This document shows, piece by piece, positions 25,463-34,040 of a stretch of 64,000 bases of DNA. The notes under the pieces are model-generated. The model ran no database searches. It had not been told where the DNA came from and saw only the letters and a list, made by a program, of their open reading frames with translations. The position numbers were made by a program, and so were the translations under genes. Within the stretch, counting starts at the first letter, position 1. Each line of letters begins with the position of its first letter. This DNA is from Planctomycetota bacterium (GTDB lineage Bacteria; Planctomycetota; UBA1135; GCA-002686595): assembly GCA_020638835.1 (NCBI GenBank), contig JACKHV010000005.1, positions 186,001 to 250,000 on the forward strand. Reading direction: 5' to 3'.

Positions 25463-26553
25463 CGTCGCGCCGCTGCGTCCTGCACGCGCGCATCGTCACC
25501 GGCACCGGCGGCGGGCCCGAGAAGACCATCCTGAACTCGCCGCGACACTTGCGGAGGCTCGGCTTCGAGTCGGTCGTCGTCTACCTGCACCCGCCCGGCG
25601 ATCCGGGATTCGCCGTGATCGAGGAACGCGCGCGCGCCGCCGACGCGGAGCTGATCGGGATCCCCGAGAGCCTGCCGGTCGACCCGCGCGCGCTGCGGCG
25701 CTTGCTGCGCATCTGCAGGGAGCGCGGCGTCACGGTCTGGCACGGCCACGACTACAAGTCGAACCTGTACGGCGTGTTGCTGGCGAAGCTGCACCGCATG
25801 CAGCTCGTCACCACCGTTCACGGTTGGGTCAAGCACACCTCGCGCACGCCGCTGTACTACGCGGTCGATCGTTGGTGCTTGAAGCGCTACGAACGCGTGC
25901 TCGCCGTCTCCGCGGACCTCGAGCGCCGCTGCCTCGAGCTCGGCGTGCGCCGCGAACGGCTGGTGCTCGTCGAGAACGCGATCGACACGGACAGCTTCCG
26001 ACGTCGCGCGGCGCGCTCCGGCACAGGACGGCTGCGCGTCGGCGCCGTCGGACGCCTGTCCGAGGAGAAGGGCTTCGAATTGCTGATCGAAGCCGTCGAA
26101 CGGCTCGTCGCGTCGGGCCGCGACCTGGAACTCGCGATCGCCGGTGAGGGCGACCTGCGCGCGCACCTCGAGCGACGCGTGGCGGACTCCCCCTGCGCGG
26201 ACCGCATCGAGCTGCTCGGCTTCCGCGCCGACACGGTCGAGTTGTTCGAGGGCTTCGACGTCTTCTGCCTCTCGAGCCTGCGCGAAGGCTTGCCGAACGT
26301 GGTGCTCGAGGCGATGGCGATGGAGGTCCCGGTGCTCGCGACGCGCTCGGGCGGCATGCAGGAGTTCGCGCGCGACGGGGAGGACGCCTTGCTCTGCGAC
26401 CCGGGATCGGTGGACGAGCTCGAGCACGGCCTCGCGCGCCTCTGCGACGATCCGGACCTGCGCACGCGCCTCGCTCGCAACGCGCGGGCGCGCATCGAGT
26501 CCGAGTGTTCCTTCGCGGCCCGCATGGACCGCGTGGCGAGCTTCTACGCGTGA
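25459..26553 (+). CDS. GT4-family glycosyltransferase
   Basis: 364 residues from GTG 25459 (GTGA overlap with the preceding gene). GT4 features are the N-terminal GTGGGPEKTIL glycine loop, VWHGHDYKSNLYG, LVTTVHGWVKH, AVSADLERRCLELG, LVLVENAIDTDSF, GAVGRLSEEKGFELLIEA, and the donor-binding ExxxxxxxE motif in EGLPNVVLEAMAMEVPVLA. The family is retaining and uses nucleotide sugars. It ends in a 10-bp tail-to-tail overlap with larC. It likely works with the adjoining glycosyltransferase on one glycan. Confidence 0.93.
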   Translation: MTSRRCVLHARIVTGTGGGPEKTILNSPRHLRRLGFESVVVYLHPPGDPGFAVIEERARAADAELIGIPESLPVDPRALRRLLRICRERGVTVWHGHDYKSNLYGVLLAKLHRMQLVTTVHGWVKHTSRTPLYYAVDRWCLKRYERVLAVSADLERRCLELGVRRERLVLVENAIDTDSFRRRAARSGTGRLRVGAVGRLSEEKGFELLIEAVERLVASGRDLELAIAGEGDLRAHLERRVADSPCADRIELLGFRADTVELFEGFDVFCLSSLREGLPNVVLEAMAMEVPVLATRSGGMQEFARDGEDALLCDPGSVDELEHGLARLCDDPDLRTRLARNARARIESECSFAARMDRVASFYA

Positions 26554-27749
26554 CCCTGTTCGCGCGCCGCCGCCAGCGCCGCGGCTTCGAGCTCGCGCAG
26601 GCTCTTGCCGGTCTCGCGCGCGATCGCAGCGAGGTCGTCGAACTCGGGTGAGAGGTCGAAGCCGGCGCCCTCGGGCGCGTCGTCGGGGCGGATGCGCCGC
26701 TTGACGCGCACGCTGCGTCCGAGCAGCTCGACGGAGAAGACTTCGCGCGCGCACTCGACGCGGCGCACGGGGTACGAACGCAAGCCGAGGCTCGGGGAGC
26801 GACCGAAGACGACGCGCGCCAACGCGCGCTCGCACGACGCCGGCGCGAGCATGCCGACGAGGTGTCCGGGCCGGCCCTTCTTCATCTGGATCGACGTGCA
26901 CCAAACGTCGAGCGCGCCGGCATCGCGCAGACCCTCGAGCAGCAAGCCGAGTTCTTCACCCGTCGTGTCGTCGAGGTTCACGGCGAACTCGAGCAAGGGC
27001 GCGCTCTGCGCGGCCGACTCGTTCGAGAGCGCGACGGAGGTCAGGTTCGGTCGCCCATCGCGGGGGTCCTTCGTGCCGGCGCCGTAGCCCGTCGCCGCGG
27101 CCCGGAAGGCGTGCTCGTCCGGAGCCTCTTCCGTCCAGGCCGCGAGGATCGCGGCGCCGGTCGGCGTCAGGCGCTCGCCCCCTGCCGCCGCGCGCAGCAT
27201 GGGCCGCGCCCCCATGATCTCGACGACCGCCGGCACCGGAACGGGCATCGTGCCGTGCGCGCAGTCGACCGTACCGCCGCCGACGAAAGGCGCCGTGGAC
27301 CAGAGTTCGTCGACCTCGAGCCGGTCGAGCGCGTAGGCCGCGCCGCAGACGTCGATGATCGTGTCGACGGCGCCGACTTCGTGGAAGTGCACGGACTCGA
27401 CCGGGACGCCGTGCACGCGGGCCTCGGCTTCGCCGATCGCGCGCAGCGCGAGCTCCACGCGACACACGCCGCGCTCGGACAGCCGCGCGCCGTTCGCCAG
27501 CGCCAGCAGGTCGGAGAGGTGCCGATGTGGAGGATGCGCCGTCTCGGGCGTCTCGACGATCACGCGCGTCGCGCCGATCGAACCGCGCTGCGTGCGCTCG
27601 GCGGAGAGCTCGAACTCCCCGGGGAGCAGGTGCTGACAGAACTCGCGCAGGTGCTCGAGCGTGAAGCGCGGATCACCGAGGTCGAGCAGCGCGGCGAGGA
27701 ACATATCCCCCGCCATGCCGCCGAAGGGCTGGATCAGAAGGCTGGCCAT
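26544..27749 (-). CDS. larC: LarC-type nickel insertion protein
   Basis: 401 residues, one uninterrupted reading frame. In Lactobacillus plantarum, LarC is made as LarC1 plus LarC2 joined by frameshifting and inserts nickel into the pincer cofactor (NPN) of lactate racemase. Motifs: QPFGGMAGDMFLAALLDLG at the N-terminus, VHFHEVGAVDTIIDVCGAA, AHGTMPVPVPAVVEI, GGERLTPTGAAILAAW, NLDDTTGEELGLLLE and MKKGRPGHLVGMLAP. larA, larB and larE are not in the window. The ATG is preceded by a TATCCT hexamer 9 nt upstream. Confidence 0.93.
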   Translation of the reverse strand: MASLLIQPFGGMAGDMFLAALLDLGDPRFTLEHLREFCQHLLPGEFELSAERTQRGSIGATRVIVETPETAHPPHRHLSDLLALANGARLSERGVCRVELALRAIGEAEARVHGVPVESVHFHEVGAVDTIIDVCGAAYALDRLEVDELWSTAPFVGGGTVDCAHGTMPVPVPAVVEIMGARPMLRAAAGGERLTPTGAAILAAWTEEAPDEHAFRAAATGYGAGTKDPRDGRPNLTSVALSNESAAQSAPLLEFAVNLDDTTGEELGLLLEGLRDAGALDVWCTSIQMKKGRPGHLVGMLAPASCERALARVVFGRSPSLGLRSYPVRRVECAREVFSVELLGRSVRVKRRIRPDDAPEGAGFDLSPEFDDLAAIARETGKSLRELEAAALAAAREQGHA

Positions 27750-27758
27750 GAAGCGCGG

Positions 27759-27764
27759 AGGATA
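27759..27764 (-). promoter_or_regulatory. -10-like element (GGTATCCTC) for larC
   Basis: Minus-strand TATCCT ends 9 nt before the larC ATG. It lies in the 45-bp gap after the large repeat protein, so larC may be separately and nearly leaderlessly transcribed. Confidence 0.42.
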
Positions 27765-27794
27765 CCGCCTCGCGCGCGAATGCGCCGCATGCGC

Positions 27795-30700
27795 TCAGCG
27801 TTTGCGCAGTCTCAGCTCCGCCTCCGAGGTCTGGTCGGAGTAGACCTTCACCTCCGTCGGCTCGCTCGAGTACATGCTCTCGTGCGCGACCAGCTTCACC
27901 GCGCCGGGCGGCATGCCCGTCAGGCGGAAGCGGCCGTTCTCGTCCGAGCTGTTCATGCCCGAGTTCTCGAGCGACACGCCGGATTCGTCGAGGGCCTGGA
28001 TCCATGCGCCCTCCACGGGTGCGCCGTCGGACCCGTAGACGATCCCGGTGATCGTGCCGGGTTCTTCGAGCTGCAGGTTCACGCCGCTGACAGACTTGCC
28101 GTCCTCGACGACGATGTTCGGGACCACGCCTTGCGCGAAGCGCGGTCGGTTGCGGCGACGCCAGCTGGACTCGGAGCCCGCGCGGAGGTGGTAGGTGCCG
28201 GCCTGCAGCGTCCCGAACTCGTAGTGACCGTCGTCGTCCGTCTCCTCGTACACAGTGCGGTAGACCGTGCCTTCCTCGTCGTTCTCGGAGTGCGTGCGCT
28301 CGAGCGCGACGCGCACTCCGGAGGCGGGCGTGCCGCCTGGTTCCGTGATCACGCCGGAGATCGACATCGTCGGCAGGTCGAAGTCGAAGCGCGCCGCTTC
28401 GCCCTCGGGAACAGTACGCTGGAAGTCGATCGTGCCGCCGTCGCCCGTGCCGACGGAGAAGGTGTAGTCACCCGCGACGTCGACGCTGAGCTGGTACTCG
28501 CCGGACTCGCTCGTCTGGACGGCGTGGTTGCGACCTCCGGAGTTCGAGCGCAGGCTGCACGCGACGATCACGCGACCAGCCGCGACGCCGCCGCGCGTCA
28601 CGCGCCCGCTGACGAGCACCGGGTTCTCCGGCGGGACGCCGAGGAGCACGCGGGCGGTACCCGAGGAGGTCAGCGTCACCATCTCCGTGTACTGGTTCGC
28701 GCTGCGCAGCTCCCACGGATCGTCCGAGGAGAGGTCGGCGGAGTCCAAGCTCACCGAGTACTCGCCCGCGTTCAGGCCCTCGATGACGACCGAACCGGAG
28801 GAGTCGGTCTTGTGCTGTTTCCAGTAGTCTCCGCTGATCTCGTTGACCGTGATCTCACGGCCCTCGATCTCACCGAGAGCGGGGTGCAGGTCGATGCGCA
28901 GGCGCGCGCCGACGCGCAGCCGCAGAGAGACTCCTTCCAGGATCTGTCCCGCGTCGAGTTGGACCTCGAGCGGCTCGTTCGACGCGTAGCCATCGGACTG
29001 CGTCGTGAGCTGAATCATGCCGTTCTGGAGGTTCTCGAGCTTGAACTCGCCCCTCGAGTTCGTCTGGTCATTGCCCGCCCACTGCGTGTCGGAGATCTCT
29101 CCGCCGTGACTGTGCACGATGCGCCTCGCCTGCACCGTAGCGCCGACCACGAGCTCGCCGGAGGGATCCCGTACGACGCCGTGGATCTCCGCGGAGCGCG
29201 GGCAGACCACGACGAGCTCGCTGCCGTCGTGCGGGATCTCGAACGGCATCTCTTCCGAGCGCACGTGTCCGTCCGAGGCCGCTACCAGGTTCCACTTGCC
29301 TTCCTGGATGCCCTCGAGCTTGAAGCTGCCGTCGCCCGTGAGCACGGTCGTTCCCGCGCGCGTCTCCCAGTCGATGCGCGACATGCCGCGGTCCATCGGC
29401 GTCGCCGTCACGTGGAAACGCGTCACCGGCTCGCCGACGTCGTCCACGACACGTCCGGTCACCGAAGCGCCCGAGTCGAGCGTCAGGATCAGGTCCGCGT
29501 TGCCCGGCTGCACGCCGTCGCGGCGCGCGCGCCACGCGTGCGGCCGGGGCCTGCGGCGGGCCGTCGGACCGTCGTCCGTCTCGATATCGTCGTTCTCCGG
29601 GCGCAGGTCGCCCTCGGGACGCAAGGACGCCACGACGCGACAGCTACCGTCCACCAACAGCCCGGTGATCTCGAAGCGCCCCGCGTCGTCGGTCTTGACC
29701 GAGGGGATCGCCTCCCACATGGCCCACGAGTCGTCGTCGGCTTCCTGCTCGAGCTTCACCAGCGCGCCGACCGCCGGCTTGCCGTCCGGCCAGCGCACCA
29801 GCCCGGAGATCGAGCGGCCCTGGTCGATCACCAGCTGGACGTTCGTGCGCTGCTCGCCGTCCACCAGCTCACCGAGCTCGAGCTTCGTCTCGCGGTAGCC
29901 CGTGGCCGAGGCGGTCAAGGTGATCTTGCCGGGTCGCACGCCGTAGAACGCGAAGTTGCCCTCGAGGTCGATCTGGTCCGCCGTGACCTTCTGCCGGTCC
30001 ATCCACCCGCCCCACTCGTTGCCGTCGAACGTGACCGACAGCTCGATCTTCCCGTCCGGGACGACCTTGCCCTTGTCGTCCAACAAGGTTCCGGTGATGC
30101 GCGCGCCGGCCTTCATCTCGATCGTGATCGTCGTGACCTCGCCGGCCTTGATCTCGACCGTCTTCCCGGGCGTGCCGCGCTGGAGGTAGTCGCTGCGGAC
30201 GGAAAGGAAATTGCCGTCGAAGTCGCCGGGGGGCAGCGCGAAGAACTCGAAGCTGCTCCCGCCCTTCAAGTCCTCGTACTGCGAAGTGTTGCGTCCTTGA
30301 CCCCAGAGCATCAGCTCCGCGCGCGCGCCGCGCAGGGGGTCGTCGGCCCACGCGAGCTGTGCGGGAGCGACGACGTCGCCGTGCAGCACGCCGCCGAGCA
30401 CCGGCTCGAGCACGATCTCCTCGTCGAGGTTGCGCGGCTTGACCTTGTAACTCTCTTCCAAATACGCGAAGCGCGAGCGGACGTTGAGCCAGCCGAGGCG
30501 CGTGCCTTTGGCCATCGCCACGCGGAAGGTCCCGTCGGGCTCGACCTTGACCTCATGCGTCTTGCGCCGCGTCCGCTTGTCGAAGGTCTTACCTTTGGCC
30601 GAGACGTAGAGCTGGTCGCCGGCGGGCAGGCCGTCGGGCTCGACCACGCGACCCTCGACCCAGATCACGTCGGAGGGCACCGCGCTGCGCGGGTCGACTT

Positions 30701-30953
30701 CCTCCGGTCCGTCGTCGTCGTCGGCCTCGACCTCGTCGCGGGAGTCCGAGTGCGTCGGCGTGTCACGCGGCGCGAGGCGCGGCGCGTCGAGCCGACCGAC
30801 TGCGTCGTCCTTCGGCTGGTCCGCGGCACCGGGCCCGAGCAGGACCACGTCGTCAGCGGCGGAAGCGGAGTTACCCTGGCCGGCGAACCAGAGACCGACC
30901 ACGAGCAGGGCGCACGCGGCGAGGCCGAGCGCGATGAGCAGGAGACGATTCAT
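27795..30953 (-). CDS. Large exported protein with repeated carboxypeptidase-regulatory-like domains
   Basis: 1052 residues. The N-terminus MNRLLLIALGLAACALLVVG is either a membrane anchor or, through LAAC (Cys14), a lipoprotein signal. After an acidic Asp/Glu-rich linker (about 75-90), the protein is a chain of about ten beta-sandwich units of the CarboxypepD_reg/Cna-B type. Their recurring pattern is G-x-V-x-D-x-G-x-P-V followed by SDGSF- or ENGRFRL-like strands (VEGRVVEPDGLPAG, ITGTLLDDKGKVVPDG, VTGRVVDDVGEPVTRF, ISGVITEPGGTPASGV, ITGIVYGSDGAPVEGA). Such stalks are common in planctomycete envelope proteins. No catalytic domain is seen. Confidence 0.85.
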   Translation of the reverse strand: MNRLLLIALGLAACALLVVGLWFAGQGNSASAADDVVLLGPGAADQPKDDAVGRLDAPRLAPRDTPTHSDSRDEVEADDDDGPEEVDPRSAVPSDVIWVEGRVVEPDGLPAGDQLYVSAKGKTFDKRTRRKTHEVKVEPDGTFRVAMAKGTRLGWLNVRSRFAYLEESYKVKPRNLDEEIVLEPVLGGVLHGDVVAPAQLAWADDPLRGARAELMLWGQGRNTSQYEDLKGGSSFEFFALPPGDFDGNFLSVRSDYLQRGTPGKTVEIKAGEVTTITIEMKAGARITGTLLDDKGKVVPDGKIELSVTFDGNEWGGWMDRQKVTADQIDLEGNFAFYGVRPGKITLTASATGYRETKLELGELVDGEQRTNVQLVIDQGRSISGLVRWPDGKPAVGALVKLEQEADDDSWAMWEAIPSVKTDDAGRFEITGLLVDGSCRVVASLRPEGDLRPENDDIETDDGPTARRRPRPHAWRARRDGVQPGNADLILTLDSGASVTGRVVDDVGEPVTRFHVTATPMDRGMSRIDWETRAGTTVLTGDGSFKLEGIQEGKWNLVAASDGHVRSEEMPFEIPHDGSELVVVCPRSAEIHGVVRDPSGELVVGATVQARRIVHSHGGEISDTQWAGNDQTNSRGEFKLENLQNGMIQLTTQSDGYASNEPLEVQLDAGQILEGVSLRLRVGARLRIDLHPALGEIEGREITVNEISGDYWKQHKTDSSGSVVIEGLNAGEYSVSLDSADLSSDDPWELRSANQYTEMVTLTSSGTARVLLGVPPENPVLVSGRVTRGGVAAGRVIVACSLRSNSGGRNHAVQTSESGEYQLSVDVAGDYTFSVGTGDGGTIDFQRTVPEGEAARFDFDLPTMSISGVITEPGGTPASGVRVALERTHSENDEEGTVYRTVYEETDDDGHYEFGTLQAGTYHLRAGSESSWRRRNRPRFAQGVVPNIVVEDGKSVSGVNLQLEEPGTITGIVYGSDGAPVEGAWIQALDESGVSLENSGMNSSDENGRFRLTGMPPGAVKLVAHESMYSSEPTEVKVYSDQTSEAELRLRKR

Positions 30954-31089
30954 TGTGAGGACTGGGGACCGCGGAGTCGTTGCGCCAGTGTACGCGGAGG
31001 GGCCAGAAGGGTTTCAGAAGGATCTCCGAGGCGCCGGAGGGCCCGCCCGGCCGGAGAGGCGCGCGCCCCGGGATGCTAGGCTCCGCCGC

Positions 31090-31851
31090 ATGTCCCCCCA
31101 CGCCGCCGCACCGCTGCGCCTCGCCGTCTGGTCTGGCCCGCGCAACCTCTCGACGGCGCTGATGCGCTCCTTCGAGAACCGCTCCGACACGATCGTCGTG
31201 GACGAGCCGCTCTACGCGCACTACCTGGCCGAGACCGGCCGCGACCACCCCATGCGCGCCGAGGTGATCGCCGCCGGCGAGCGCGACTGGCGGCGTGTCT
31301 CGGAGCGGCTCACGGGTCCGCTCGCGCCCGGCGTCCGCTGCTTCTACCAGAAGCACATGGCGCACCACCTCCTCCCGCACGTCGAACGCGCCTGGCTCGA
31401 CGCGCTGACGCACGTCTTCCTGATCCGCGACCCGCGCGCCGTGCTCGCCTCGCTGCACGCGAAGTGGCCGAACCCCGGCCTCGCCGACACCGGACTGCCC
31501 CAGCAGGTCGAGCTCTTCGAACGCACATGGAGCGCGACGGGCGAAGCGCCGCCGGTCGTCGACTCGACGGAACTGCTCTCCGATCCGCACGCGGTCCTCG
31601 GAATGCTCTGCGCGCGCGTCGGACTCGAGTTCGAGGACTCGATGCTGGAGTGGCCGGCCGGCAAGCGCGAGAGTGACGGCGTCTGGGCCGCGCACTGGTA
31701 CGCGGACGTCGAACGAAGCACCGGCTTCGGACCACCACGCACCTCGCGAACGAAACTCCCGCGCAGCCTCGAGCCGCTCGCGGAAGCGTGCGAAGCCCTC
31801 CACTCGAGGCTCTTCCCCCACCGCATCCGAGCCCATGCTGCAGACCTTTGA
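31090..31851 (+). CDS. Sulfotransferase-like P-loop protein
   Basis: 253 residues. The N-terminal RLAVWSGPRNLSTALMRSFENR resembles the PAPS-binding 5'-phosphosulfate loop of the sulfotransferase fold (here SGPRNLSTA). The segments VVDEPLYAHYL and THVFLIRDPRAVLASLHAKW match the 3'-phosphate-binding region. The C-terminal WAAHWYADVERSTGF is typical of this subgroup. True sulfotransferase activity is unproven for such proteins. The gene overlaps the following class IV aminotransferase gene by 17 nt, so the two proteins are made together. Confidence 0.75.
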   Translation: MSPHAAAPLRLAVWSGPRNLSTALMRSFENRSDTIVVDEPLYAHYLAETGRDHPMRAEVIAAGERDWRRVSERLTGPLAPGVRCFYQKHMAHHLLPHVERAWLDALTHVFLIRDPRAVLASLHAKWPNPGLADTGLPQQVELFERTWSATGEAPPVVDSTELLSDPHAVLGMLCARVGLEFEDSMLEWPAGKRESDGVWAAHWYADVERSTGFGPPRTSRTKLPRSLEPLAEACEALHSRLFPHRIRAHAADL

Positions 31852-32734
31852 CGAACGCAACGCCGACCTGCTGGTGAACATCAACGGCGAGTTGGTCCAC
31901 CGCGACGAGGCGGGCGTCAGTCCGTTCGACTCGCTCGTGCAGGGCGGCGACGGAGTCTGGGAAGGACTGCGGCTCTACCGCGGCACGATCTTCCGCCTGC
32001 GCGAGCACTTGGAACGCCTGCGCCACTCCGCGCTCGCGCTCGCTTTCCAGAGCGTGCCACCCGTCGAGGAGCTGATCGCGGAGATCAAGAAGACGCTCGT
32101 CGCGAACCGCATGACGGACGGCGTGCACATCCGCCTGACGCTGAGCCGCGGGACGAAGATCACCTCGGGCATGGACCCGCGCCTGAACCAGGCCGGTCCG
32201 ACCTTGATCGTGCTCGCGGAGCACAAACCGCCGGTGTACGACCGCAGCGGCCTGACGCTGATCACGAGTTCCGTGCGACGCTTCACGCCGGACAGCCTCG
32301 ACCCGCGCATCCACCACAACAACCTGCTGCCGTCGATCATGGCGAAGATCGAGGCGAACGCCTCAGGGGCGGACGACGCGCTGATGCTCGACGCGCGCGG
32401 CTTCGTCGCAGAGACGAACGCGACGCACGTGTTCTGCGTGCACCGCGGCGAAGTGCAGACGCCGCGCGCGATCGCCTGCCCCGAGGGGATCACGCGCGCC
32501 ACGGTGCTGGAGCTGTGCGAGGACCACGAGATCCCGTGCCGGGAGCTCGACCTGACGCTCTACGACTTCTACCGCGCGGACGAGGTCTTCTGCTCGGGCA
32601 CGATGGGCGAGCTCGCGTCGGTGACGCGCATCGACGGCCGCACGATCGGCGACGGCGCGCCGGGCCCGGTGACGAAGCAGTTGTCGCAAATGTACCGTGC
32701 GATGACCGACACGGCCGGCGACCCGGTGCTCTGA
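31835..32734 (+). CDS. Class IV aminotransferase-like protein with His in place of the PLP lysine
   Basis: 299 residues with fold-type IV features of the IlvE/DAAT/PabC family: VHRDEAGVSPFDSLVQGGDGVWEGL, IRLTLSRG, ALMLDARGFVAETNATHVF (conserved Glu193), and CSGTMGELASVTRIDGRTIG. In characterised members the Schiff-base lysine lies in an I-K-x-x-N-x-L context. Here the aligned segment is PRIHHNNLLPSIMAKIEA, so position 160 is His. Lys171 is the second, non-catalytic lysine of the family's LAKxEA motif. It may use PLP differently or have another reaction. ilvE is therefore not assigned. The stop is 7 bp from the convergent comF stop. Confidence 0.82.
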   Translation: MLQTFDERNADLLVNINGELVHRDEAGVSPFDSLVQGGDGVWEGLRLYRGTIFRLREHLERLRHSALALAFQSVPPVEELIAEIKKTLVANRMTDGVHIRLTLSRGTKITSGMDPRLNQAGPTLIVLAEHKPPVYDRSGLTLITSSVRRFTPDSLDPRIHHNNLLPSIMAKIEANASGADDALMLDARGFVAETNATHVFCVHRGEVQTPRAIACPEGITRATVLELCEDHEIPCRELDLTLYDFYRADEVFCSGTMGELASVTRIDGRTIGDGAPGPVTKQLSQMYRAMTDTAGDPVL

Positions 32735-32741
32735 TCCGCGC

Positions 32742-33470
32742 TCAGTCGGCGGGGATCCGCGCGGCGCGCGCGACGAAAGCGGGCCGCACGCGACGCACCC
32801 CGGCGCGGCGCAACACGCGGGCGCACTCCGCCAAAGTCGCGCCGCTCGTCACTACGTCGTCGACGAGCAACACCTCGAGCCCGCTCAGCCGCCGAACGAC
32901 CCGGCGCGCGACGAACGCACCCGCCACGTTCGCAGCGCGCGAAGCAGCCACGGCCGACCCCTGCGGCGGGGTCCAGCGCCGCCTTCGCAGCGCGCGCACG
33001 ACCGGAGCCCCGATCGACTCCGCAACACCGCGCGCGATCCCCAACGCTTGATCGTGCCCGCGCTCGTGCCGTCGCAGCCAGGCGAGCGGAACCGGCACGA
33101 CTGGCGTACCCGCCCCGACCCCACGCGCGAGCAACCGCTCCCCGAGCGCACGCCCCAGCGGATCCGCGAGATCCCGCCGGCCCCCGTGCTTCAGCGCGAG
33201 CACCCAAGCACGCAGCGCCGGATCGCCATAGTCCCCGAGACACACCGCCCCGGAAAACCCCGGCGGACGCAACCGACACACCGAACAAACCGCCCCATCC
33301 GGCAACACCGCAGCCAACCGCGCCGCACAACGCACGCACCGCGGATGCGGATCCACACGATCCAACTCGTGCACAGCGCAATCCGCCCCCCCACACAACG
33401 CACACCGCGGCGGATACAGGGCGTCCAACAGCGCCTCGACGAGTTCAGCATCCACACCGAGAGAGACCAC
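32742..33470 (-). CDS. ComF-family phosphoribosyltransferase-like protein
   Basis: 242 residues from GTG 33470 (a second GTG five codons later is possible). The N-terminal zinc-ribbon half has paired Cys at PPRCALCGGADC and RCVRCAARL, plus VCSVCRL. Then follow LGDYGDPALRAWVLALKHGG, VVPVPLAWLRRHERGHDQALGIARG and the PRPP-binding loop LEVLLVDDVVTSGATLAEC. This matches ComF/GntX-type proteins, linked to DNA uptake in competent bacteria and often present in organisms without known competence. No com genes are nearby. Confidence 0.9.
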   Translation of the reverse strand: MVSLGVDAELVEALLDALYPPRCALCGGADCAVHELDRVDPHPRCVRCAARLAAVLPDGAVCSVCRLRPPGFSGAVCLGDYGDPALRAWVLALKHGGRRDLADPLGRALGERLLARGVGAGTPVVPVPLAWLRRHERGHDQALGIARGVAESIGAPVVRALRRRRWTPPQGSAVAASRAANVAGAFVARRVVRRLSGLEVLLVDDVVTSGATLAECARVLRRAGVRRVRPAFVARAARIPAD

Positions 33471-34040
33471 TCCCCACCCCGAAGGTTCGCGCCGAATCCC
33501 CGTCGGCTCTCCGATTCCATGAGACCGCTCATCCACCAACCCTCCGCGAAGCGGGCGTTCCCGTTCCCCCGTCCGAAGGCCGCCCCTAGGCTGAAAGCCA
33601 AGGCTAGCGGTCGACTCCTCCCTCTGATCCGTCGGCCGCGCCGAACCGTGGTTCGTTCTTCTTCCTTTCCTTCGTGTTCTTCGTGGGAGGCCAACGGACC
33701 GCGCCGGGAGCTCTCCGCTGCTGGAAGCGCGCTTGCGCAAGAGCCGCAACGAGGAAGTTCGAGCCGCAGGCGCGGTCAGAGAACCTCCCACGAAGTTCAC
33801 GAAGGAAAGGAAGAAGGACGAACCACGCGCAGGCGAGTTCGAGCCGATAGAAGAGATCCTAGGATGGCCGGCTTGGCGCGCCGGAGGCAGCTGACCATTC
33901 GACGGTTGCGCGGCCTGCGGCCGCGTGTCGAGGCGAAGGGTCTCGGCAGATGGAGTTCGAGCGCTCGTCGCAGGCGACAAGCGTCGGGCGCACTCTCGAG
34001 CGGTCGCGGGAGCCTCGCCCGTGAACGAGGAACCGGACGG
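33471..34040. other. 570-bp noncoding region with inverted-repeat element
   Basis: No supportable gene. It contains the 41-bp inverted repeat at 33650-33824 and several dispersed GTTCGAGC-type short repeats (near 33758, 33836 and 33954). It separates comF from the minus-strand membrane-protein gene. Confidence 0.6.
33650..33824. repeat. 175-bp element framed by 41-bp inverted repeats
   Basis: Left arm 33650-33690 and right arm 33784-33824 are inverted copies with 38 of 41 positions matching. They enclose a 93-bp GC-rich core. Each arm is strongly strand-biased (pyrimidine-rich GTTCTTCTTCCTTTCCTTCG on one strand, with CGTGGGAGG next to the core). It encodes nothing recognisable, so it may be a small non-autonomous mobile element, a recombination-prone palindrome or a structured RNA. 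No clear target duplication is seen. Confidence 0.7.

Noticed and set aside
27795..30953. Repeat-rich protein considered as a large adhesin or protease
   Set aside because: Only carboxypeptidase-regulatory-like beta units and an N-terminal hydrophobic anchor are visible; no catalytic residues or adhesin motif could be found.
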